Below, piece by piece: positions 7,040 to 12,511 of a DNA stretch of 12,511 nt; positions within the stretch are counted from its first letter, which is position 1, and the number at the start of each line of letters is the position of its first letter. The notes beneath the pieces are model-generated. The model did no database searches, had not been told where the DNA came from, and was given only the letters and a program-made list of their open reading frames with translations. The stretch covers positions 1 through 12,511 of the forward strand of contig JBHJOF010000298.1 of the NCBI GenBank assembly GCA_050330055.1. Reading direction: 5' to 3'. The DNA is from JBHJOF01 sp050330055 (GTDB taxonomy: Bacteria > Pseudomonadota > Alphaproteobacteria > Kiloniellales > JAKSDN01). The position numbers and the translations under genes are program-made.

Positions 7040-8544
7040 GGCGCGCCCCGCCTGCCGGACGACAGCGGCCAGGGGTTCCCGGGATTCCAGTCGGTCACCT
7101 TGGGTCGCGGCGCGCCGATCACCTCGGCCAGCGGGCGGACGCGCTCTACGTGGCCGCCGAGCTCGGCGTAGACCGAAGCCGGCATGGTGAACTCGATCGG
7201 CCCGACGATGGCGGGCGTGGGCACGTAGCCGAAGGAGCGCTCGGGCATGCGCAGCACGTCGACCATCAGCGTGATGCCGCCGCCCGGCCAGACGTAGACC
7301 GGCGCGCCGCCTGCCGTGACGCGCGTCAGCGCCTCGCGCACCGAGCGCGTCAGCTGCACCGGGTTCTCGGTCGCCCCGGCGCGCAGGCTGCCGCCCGCCC
7401 CGGCCATGAAGAGCACCGAGGTCAGCGCCGGCTCGCAGTTCTCGCCGATGCGCTCGACCACCGTCCGGATCGGCGCCGGCATCTCGGCTTCGCGCGGCTT
7501 CAACTCGTCATCCAGCTCGAACCAGGCGGCGTGCTCGCCGGTGGTGCTGACCATCAAGAGGCGCAGGCCCGGCCAGGCGACCCTGGGATCGATCCTCTCG
7601 ACGATCTCAAGCGGGTCATGGATGTCGGTGCCGCCCCAGCCGGCGCCGGGCTCGGCCACCCTGAAGTAGCGTCCCGGCGTCGAGCGCCGCCCGCGCACCC
7701 GGATGCCGGCCGGCTTCATGCCGAGGAAGCGGCCGGCCTGGTGCTCGCTCAAGACGCCGGTGATGTGGTCGTCGACCACGATCACCTCGTCGGCGTGGCC
7801 GTGCCACTGCTGGGCGAAGATGCCGATGGTGGCCGAGCCGCAGCCGACCCGCATGCGCTCTTCTTGGACGCCGTTGATGACCGGTGCCTGGCCGGCCTGG
7901 ATGGTCAGTTCCGCGCCGCCGTCCACCGTCAGCTCCACCTCGCCCTTGTTGCAAAGGGTCAGCATCATGTCGCAGGTGACGGTGCCTTCCTTCTTGCTGC
8001 CGCCGGTCAGGTGGCGCACGCCGCCCAGCGCCAGCATCTGCGAGCCGTACTCGGCCGTGGTCACGTGGCCGACCTGCTCGCCCTGGCAGCGCACCGCCGC
8101 CTGCTCGGGCCCGACGTAGCGGTCAGTGTCGATCTTCACCTTGAGGCCGCAGTAGCTGAAGATGCCTTCCGAAACGACGGTCACCATGTCGACGCCGTCG
8201 ACCTCGCTCGAGACGATGAAGGGCGCCGGCTTGTAATCGGGATAGGTGGTGCCCGCCCCCACGCCGGTGACGAAGAGATCGGCGCCCTGGACGATGTCAC
8301 CGCTCCACGCGCCGTCGCCAAGGAAGGGCACCATGGCCTCGCCACCGTCCCTGGCGCGCGTCGCCAGCACCAGGGGATCGGTGCGCGTCAGCACCCCGCC
8401 GAGGTTGCCGTAGCGGTCGCAGGCGCCGGTCTTGCCCGGCCGGATGCGGCACAGCACCGGGCAGGCGTCGCAGACGATGATGCCGTCTTCGCCACCATTA
8501 CCCTTAGGGCCCTTGCCCTCTTGCTCCAGAGTCGCGGCCGTCAT
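7036..8544 (-). CDS. 6-hydroxynicotinate reductase-like iron-sulfur protein
   Basis: A 502-residue protein recognised by overall resemblance to 6-hydroxynicotinate reductase, which in E. barkeri reduces 6-hydroxynicotinate to 1,4,5,6-tetrahydro-6-oxonicotinate using Fe-S clusters and a covalently bound flavin. A cluster motif is visible near the N-terminus: C25-x2-C28-x3-C32-x9-C42. Further cysteines are C132, C153, C191, C198, C235 and C370. I see no separate two-[4Fe-4S] ferredoxin domain, so electrons may come from another protein. An AGAT stretch (389-392) faintly resembles the (S/T)GAT flavinylation site. The start ATG at 8544 overlaps the upstream stop (ATGA) and has AGGAAAGGG as ribosome-binding site. 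The flanking hydroxylase and enamidase genes support the assignment; a related hydroxylated heterocycle as substrate is possible. Confidence 0.83.
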   Translation of the reverse strand: MTAATLEQEGKGPKGNGGEDGIIVCDACPVLCRIRPGKTGACDRYGNLGGVLTRTDPLVLATRARDGGEAMVPFLGDGAWSGDIVQGADLFVTGVGAGTTYPDYKPAPFIVSSEVDGVDMVTVVSEGIFSYCGLKVKIDTDRYVGPEQAAVRCQGEQVGHVTTAEYGSQMLALGGVRHLTGGSKKEGTVTCDMMLTLCNKGEVELTVDGGAELTIQAGQAPVINGVQEERMRVGCGSATIGIFAQQWHGHADEVIVVDDHITGVLSEHQAGRFLGMKPAGIRVRGRRSTPGRYFRVAEPGAGWGGTDIHDPLEIVERIDPRVAWPGLRLLMVSTTGEHAAWFELDDELKPREAEMPAPIRTVVERIGENCEPALTSVLFMAGAGGSLRAGATENPVQLTRSVREALTRVTAGGAPVYVWPGGGITLMVDVLRMPERSFGYVPTPAIVGPIEFTMPASVYAELGGHVERVRPLAEVIGAPRPKVTDWNPGNPWPLSSGRRGAP

Positions 8545-11303
8545 GGCTTGGCCCTTTCCTGCTCGTGCGCGCGCAGCGCGGCGCGCACGCGGTCCGGCGT
8601 CGCCGGTGCCTCATGGAGGCGCACGCCGGTCGCGTGATAAACCGCGCCGAAGATGGCCGGTGCCGTGGCGATCAGGGCCGGCTCGCCGATCCCCTTGGCA
8701 CCGTAGGGGCCCTCGGGCTCGGGATCCTCGATCAGGATGCAGGTGATGTCCGGCATGTCGCCGAAGGTGGGGATCAGGTAGTCGTGCAGGTTCTCGGTGC
8801 GGCCGGGCAGGTACTCCTCCATCAGGGCAAAGCCGAGGCCCTGAGCAATGCCGCCGTGGATTTGGCCTTCCACCTGGGTCGGATTGACGGCGCGGCCGAC
8901 GTCGTGCGCCGCCACCATGCGCCGCACCTTGACCGTGCCCAGCTCGACATCGACCTCGACCTCGGCGATCTGCGCCGCGAAGCCGTAAGTGGCGTAGGGC
9001 TTGCCCTGGCCGTCGGCGTCGAGCTTGGTGGTCGGCGGATCGAAGCGGCCCTGACCGCGCAGCACCTCACCCTTTGCCTTGGCCGGAAGCTGAGAGAGGT
9101 CGATGTCGTGGCGCGCGCTGCCGTCTCGCACATGCACGACGCTGCCGTCGAACTCGAGCGTCGCCTCCTCGCTGGCGTTGGTCAGGCGCAGGATCCGGCG
9201 CCGCAGGTCGCGCCCGGCCAGCTCGGCCGCCTTGCCGGAGACGAAGGTCTGGCGCGAGGCCGAGGACTTGCCGGCGTCGGCGGTCAGCGCCGTGTCGCCC
9301 ATGACGTGGTCAATCCGAGATGCCGGCACGCCCAGCGCGTCGGCGCAGATCTGCACCATCACCGTGTTGGCGCCCTGGCCGATATCGACCGCCCCGTTGT
9401 AAAGCATAACCCTGCCGTCGCGGTCGATCGCCACCTCCATGGTCGAGGGGTTGGAGATCGAGGTGTTGCCGCAGCCGTACCACATGCAGCCGATGCCGGC
9501 GCCGCGCCGCAGCGCGCCGCGCCCGTTGCCGGCCGTCCGGTTGAAGGCCTCGGCCGCCGCGCGGTAGTCGCGCCAGTGCTGGCGCAGCGCCTCGAGGCAT
9601 TGCGGCAGGCCGGCGCTCGCCGCCATCACCTGTCCGGTCGCGGTGACCGAGCCGACGCGCAGCGCGTTCCTCAGGCGGAACTCCAGCAGGTCCATGCCGA
9701 TCCGCTCGGCGAGCTGGTCCATCAGGCTCTCGTGCGCCAGGGCGGCCTGCGGCACGCCGAAGCCGCGGAAGGCGCCCGAGGGCGGCGCATTGGTGAAGAC
9801 GGCAGCCGAGGTCGCGCGGACGTGCGGCACTTCGTAGGGGCCCGTGCAGTGCACCGGCACGCGGTCCGCCACCGTCGGCCCCCAGGAGGCATAGGCGCCG
9901 GTGTCGAAGTCGCCGTGGAAGGCGAAGGCGGTCAGCTTGCCGTTCTTGCTGCAGGCCGCCTTGGCGGTGATCTGCGCGGGATGGCGCTTGGTCGAGGAAC
10001 GCATGGACTCCGGACGCGAGTACTCGCAGCGCACCGGCCGCTCGGTCAGCCAAGCGGCGAGCGCGAGCAGCGGCTGCACCGAGACGTCGAGCTTGCCGCC
10101 GAAGCCACCGCCGCAGGCCGAGGGAATGATGCGCACCTGCTCCGGCGCCAGGCCGAGCACCTGGGCGGTCTCGTCGCGGTCCATGTAGGGCGCCTGGGTG
10201 GTGACCCAGATCTCGAGGCTGTCGCCGACGCGCCGGGCATAGCCGGCCTCGGGCTCGATGTAAGCATGCTCGACGAATCTAGTGCGCCAGCTTCCCTCTG
10301 CAACCGCATCCGCCTCGGCGAGGCCAACCTCGACGTCGCCCTTGCGCACCCGGCCGCGCGCCAGGATGTTGTCGGGATGGGCGGCCTGAATCACCGGCGC
10401 GCCCTCGGCAAGCGCCGCGGCGATGCCCACCACGGGCTCCTGTGGTGTCCAGGTGATCGGCACGTCTTCGTCCCTGATGCCGTAGACCGCCTCGCGCGTG
10501 CCCACCAGCGCGACCACCGCCTCGCCGCGGTGGCGCACCTGGCCGTCGGCCAGCACCGGCTGGTCCTTGATGGTCGGATAGATGCCGAAGCCGTTGTTGC
10601 CCGGCACGTCGGCTGCAGTCAGCACCCTTACCAGAGCCGGATGGCACGCGAAGAGCGGCGCAAGGTCGCCGAGCGTGAAATCGGCCCGGGCGTGCGGCGC
10701 GCGCACGGCGCGCAGCCACAGCGCATCCGGCGGCGCCCGGTCGGCGGCGAAGGGCTCGCGGCCGGCAATCTTGCCGGCGCCGTCGACCTTGGCCAGGCGC
10801 GCACCAACGGCGGCGCCGGCAAGCGGCGGCGGCTCGACCGGGGCCTGCTGCGCCAATGACAGCACCGCCTCGACGATCTTCTGATAGCCGGTGCAGCGGC
10901 AGAGCACGCCGCCCAGCGCGTCCTCGACCTCGGCTTCGCAGGGCGCGCCGTTGCGCGCCAAGAGGTCGCTCGCCGCCATCAGCATGCCGGGCGTGCAGAT
11001 GCCGCACTGGGCCGCGCCGTGGTCGAGGAAGGCCTGCTGCAGTCGATTGAGCGCGCCGTTGGTCGCGAGGCCCTCGACCGTGGTGACGCTGCGCCCGGCC
11101 GCTTGGCCGACGGGCAGCAGGCAGGCGCAGACTTGGCGGCCGTCGAGCAGCACCGTGCAGGCGCCGCAGTCTCCCGCGTCGCAGCCGACCTTGGTGCCGG
11201 TCAGGCCGAGCTCCAGGCGCAGAGCCTGCGAGAGCCGCGTCACCGGATCGACCGCGAGGCTGCGCGGCTCGCCGTTGACCGTGAGCGTGATGGAAATGCT
11301 CAC
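8541..11303 (-). CDS. Xanthine dehydrogenase-family hydroxylase, fused [2Fe-2S]/molybdopterin subunit
   Basis: A 920-residue molybdenum hydroxylase polypeptide that joins two parts usually separate in bacteria. Residues 1-155 are the iron-sulfur part: plant-ferredoxin type C41, C46, C49 and C61 (GCDAGDCGACT), then C100, C103, C135 and C137 (QCGICTPGM, LCRCTGY). After a proline-rich linker (156-162) comes the molybdopterin part: hammerhead domain from about 168, GGGFGGK (398-404), AFRGFG (511-516) and the catalytic Glu E874 in GIGEPAL. Such enzymes hydroxylate heterocycles or aldehydes with water-derived oxygen. By context it is a candidate for nicotinate (or analogue) 6-hydroxylation; the substrate is not proven by sequence. 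The GTG start overlaps the FAD-subunit stop (GTGA), with GGAGGG upstream. Electrons would pass from Mo through both clusters to the FAD subunit. Confidence 0.92.
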   Translation of the reverse strand: MSISITLTVNGEPRSLAVDPVTRLSQALRLELGLTGTKVGCDAGDCGACTVLLDGRQVCACLLPVGQAAGRSVTTVEGLATNGALNRLQQAFLDHGAAQCGICTPGMLMAASDLLARNGAPCEAEVEDALGGVLCRCTGYQKIVEAVLSLAQQAPVEPPPLAGAAVGARLAKVDGAGKIAGREPFAADRAPPDALWLRAVRAPHARADFTLGDLAPLFACHPALVRVLTAADVPGNNGFGIYPTIKDQPVLADGQVRHRGEAVVALVGTREAVYGIRDEDVPITWTPQEPVVGIAAALAEGAPVIQAAHPDNILARGRVRKGDVEVGLAEADAVAEGSWRTRFVEHAYIEPEAGYARRVGDSLEIWVTTQAPYMDRDETAQVLGLAPEQVRIIPSACGGGFGGKLDVSVQPLLALAAWLTERPVRCEYSRPESMRSSTKRHPAQITAKAACSKNGKLTAFAFHGDFDTGAYASWGPTVADRVPVHCTGPYEVPHVRATSAAVFTNAPPSGAFRGFGVPQAALAHESLMDQLAERIGMDLLEFRLRNALRVGSVTATGQVMAASAGLPQCLEALRQHWRDYRAAAEAFNRTAGNGRGALRRGAGIGCMWYGCGNTSISNPSTMEVAIDRDGRVMLYNGAVDIGQGANTVMVQICADALGVPASRIDHVMGDTALTADAGKSSASRQTFVSGKAAELAGRDLRRRILRLTNASEEATLEFDGSVVHVRDGSARHDIDLSQLPAKAKGEVLRGQGRFDPPTTKLDADGQGKPYATYGFAAQIAEVEVDVELGTVKVRRMVAAHDVGRAVNPTQVEGQIHGGIAQGLGFALMEEYLPGRTENLHDYLIPTFGDMPDITCILIEDPEPEGPYGAKGIGEPALIATAPAIFGAVYHATGVRLHEAPATPDRVRAALRAHEQERAKP

Positions 11304-12145
11304 GTCCCGCCCTCCGCTAGCTGCCTGAGCGCGCGGCGCAGCAGCACGGCGGCCGCCTCGCGGCGATAGGCGGCGCCGCCGCGCACATCGTCGATCGGCG
11401 TGAGTTCGTCGAGATGGCGGTCGTTGACCAAGTCGGCCAGGTCGGGCGTCAGCGCCTTGCCGACCAGCTCCTGCTCCAGCACCGGCAGTCTGAGCGCGCG
11501 GGCCGAGCAGGACCCGACCGACACGCGGGCCGAGCTAACGGTGCCGGCCTCGTCGCACTGCAGGACCGCCGCCACCATGACGATGGAGATCACCAGGTAA
11601 CGCCGCGCGCCCAGCTTCAGGAAGGCCGAGCGGGCGCGCTCGCCGTGGCGCGGCACGATGATCGCCGTCACCAGCTCGTCCGGGCGGCAGGCCGTGCTGC
11701 GGTTGCCGAGCACGAACTCGGCGACCGGCAGGCTCCGCGCTCCAGTCGCAGAGCGCAGCTCGACCTCGGCGTCGAGGCAGAGCAGGTTGGGAATGCCGTC
11801 GGCTGCCGGCGAGGCGTTGCAGAGGTTGCCGGCGATCGTGCCCATGTTCTGGATCTGCACGCCGCCGACCTCGCGCCCCGCCAGCTTGAGGCCGTCGAAG
11901 AGCGGCGGCAGCGGCGTGGCCAGCAGCTCGCTCCAGGTCGCCAGCGCACCGATGCGCCAACCCTCGGCCTCCTCGCGGATGCCGCGCAGGGCCTCGAGCG
12001 CCGTGATGTCGAGCACCGGCTCGTCGATCAGCCGCCCGACGCGGGCCGGATAGAAGTCGGTGCCGCCGGCCAGAACGCAATACGGACCGGCGGCGAGCGC
12101 CGCCAGCGCCTCATCCACTGCGTTCGGCCGCAACAGCTCTCCCAA
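11300..12145 (-). CDS. FAD-binding subunit of xanthine dehydrogenase-family hydroxylase
   Basis: A 281-residue CoxM/NdhF-type flavoprotein subunit, normal length. FAD-binding landmarks are VLAGGTDFYP (24-33), RIGALATWSEL (64-74) and QNMGTIAGNLCNASPAADG (99-117), with the typical C-terminal domain ending DVRGGAAYRREAAAVLLRRAL. It should accept electrons from the [2Fe-2S] clusters of the fused partner and pass them to NAD+ or another acceptor. It is the first gene of the catabolic operon. The start is taken as TTG at 12145, because AAAAGGA lies 6 nt upstream and the family's LRPxxxDEAL beginning follows at once; no in-frame ATG fits. The stop overlaps the next start as GTGA. Confidence 0.9.
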   Translation of the reverse strand: MGELLRPNAVDEALAALAAGPYCVLAGGTDFYPARVGRLIDEPVLDITALEALRGIREEAEGWRIGALATWSELLATPLPPLFDGLKLAGREVGGVQIQNMGTIAGNLCNASPAADGIPNLLCLDAEVELRSATGARSLPVAEFVLGNRSTACRPDELVTAIIVPRHGERARSAFLKLGARRYLVISIVMVAAVLQCDEAGTVSSARVSVGSCSARALRLPVLEQELVGKALTPDLADLVNDRHLDELTPIDDVRGGAAYRREAAAVLLRRALRQLAEGGT

Positions 12146-12204
12146 CGGCAGTCCTTTTTTCTTCTTTCGGCCGGCACGCCCGAATCGTGGCCAGCTGCGG
12201 GGAA

Positions 12205-12234
12205 AGGAGATACCTTGTACACAAAATAAATCAA
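12205..12234 (-). promoter_or_regulatory. Possible promoter with small inverted repeat upstream of catabolic operon
   Basis: The 131-nt gap 12146-12276 contains the only AT-rich patch near the operon start. Read on the minus strand it gives TTGATT (12234-12229, 4 of 6 to the -35 consensus), a 16-nt spacer and TATCTC (12212-12207, 3 of 6 to the -10). An inverted repeat TTGT-AC-ACAA (12215-12224) lies between the two hexamers, where a bound repressor would block polymerase. This shape suits a GntR- or MarR-type operator; the MarR of this operon is one candidate. All of this is weak sequence inference. The rest of the gap shows nothing definite. Confidence 0.3.
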
Positions 12235-12276
12235 TCTGGCCGAGCCCGCAAGCAGGCGCTGGCAGGGAGCGGCACG

Positions 12277-12511
12277 TCAGGAGGGTTTGTCGGAGCGGAT
12301 TGCCAGCCAGTCCTCGACTGCGGTCAGCCCGAAGGTGAGATGATAGAGGGTACTGGCCGGCATGGCCTTGCTGATCGGCCGGTCGTCCGCGTCGAGATGA
12401 TCGACCCAGCCGCCCCCCGCGCGGCAGTGGGCGGTCAAGAGACGCTCCAGGATCGCGGCGATGCCCCCCTCCAGTCCCGTTGCGCCGCGCGCCGCCTCGC
12501 CGGCCAACGCC
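12277..12511 (-). CDS. AGE-family sugar epimerase/isomerase, C-terminal part
   Basis: The last ~77 residues of a protein whose start lies beyond the right edge; the frame is open to the boundary. The segment GGWVDHLDADDRPISKAMPA followed by STLYHLTFGLTAVED closely matches the C-terminal end of N-acylglucosamine 2-epimerase (AGE) family enzymes, which include mannose and mannose-6-phosphate isomerases; the histidine in the STLYHL block lies in the active-site region of that (alpha/alpha)6-barrel family. Which sugar it acts on cannot be told. It is on the same strand as the catabolic operon and 131 nt upstream of it, and shares no obvious function with it. A TTG at 12507 is only an internal codon. 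Confidence 0.75.
   Translation of the reverse strand, partial: ALAGEAARGATGLEGGIAAILERLLTAHCRAGGGWVDHLDADDRPISKAMPASTLYHLTFGLTAVEDWLAIRSDKPS

Noticed and set aside
7150..8637. Long + strand open frame (495 codons) opposite the reductase gene
   Set aside because: Antisense shadow of a GC-rich coding region; the minus strand has the Cys cluster motif, a good ribosome-binding site and overlaps with both neighbours.
8565..10859. Very long open frame (764 codons) on the + strand opposite the molybdopterin gene
   Set aside because: Its sequence has no family features and is rich in Arg, Ala, His and Gly, as expected for the antisense of a GC-rich gene; the minus-strand frame carries all the cofactor motifs.

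Overview
The window is a GC-rich stretch that looks like an alphaproteobacterial chromosome, probably from the Rhizobiales or a near relative. The basis is base composition, the operon style (genes joined by ATGA/GTGA overlaps) and the palindromic intergenic elements, which resemble those of that class. The genus cannot be told from the sequence.

Left part (1-2838, + strand): the end of a Liv-type (HAAT family) ABC importer operon. It holds the C-terminus of a LivH-like permease (cut by the left edge), a LivM-like permease, and LivG-like and LivF-like ATPases. No periplasmic binding protein is in view, so the cargo is unknown. A REP-like double hairpin separates livH from livM.

Junction (2839-3138): the importer operon and the next operon converge here. 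The gap has no credible gene but holds two unrelated nested palindromes, the second of which runs into the stop codon of the marR-like gene.

Main part (12145-3139, - strand): an apparent eight-gene catabolic operon. In transcription order it encodes a FAD subunit and a fused [2Fe-2S]/molybdopterin subunit of a xanthine-dehydrogenase-family hydroxylase, a 6-hydroxynicotinate-reductase-like iron-sulfur protein, a UPF0280 (ApbE-related) protein, two tandem AA_synth (PF06684/DUF1185) paralogues, an enamidase-like amidohydrolase and a MarR regulator. The first six genes overlap one another by 4-20 nt. The hydroxylase, reductase and enamidase correspond to the first three steps of the Eubacterium barkeri nicotinate route: ring hydroxylation, reduction to the tetrahydro-oxo compound, and enamide hydrolysis. 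The likely substrate is therefore nicotinate or a related N-heterocycle. The E. barkeri reductase is known to carry covalent flavin, which makes the adjacent ApbE-related protein a good candidate for its flavin-inserting enzyme. The two AA_synth proteins have no assigned step and are the least explained part of the system. No gene for handling the ring-opened product is in view.

Right edge (12277-12511, - strand): the C-terminal end of an AGE-family sugar epimerase/isomerase. The 131-nt gap before the catabolic operon holds an AT-rich patch with a possible promoter and a small inverted repeat.
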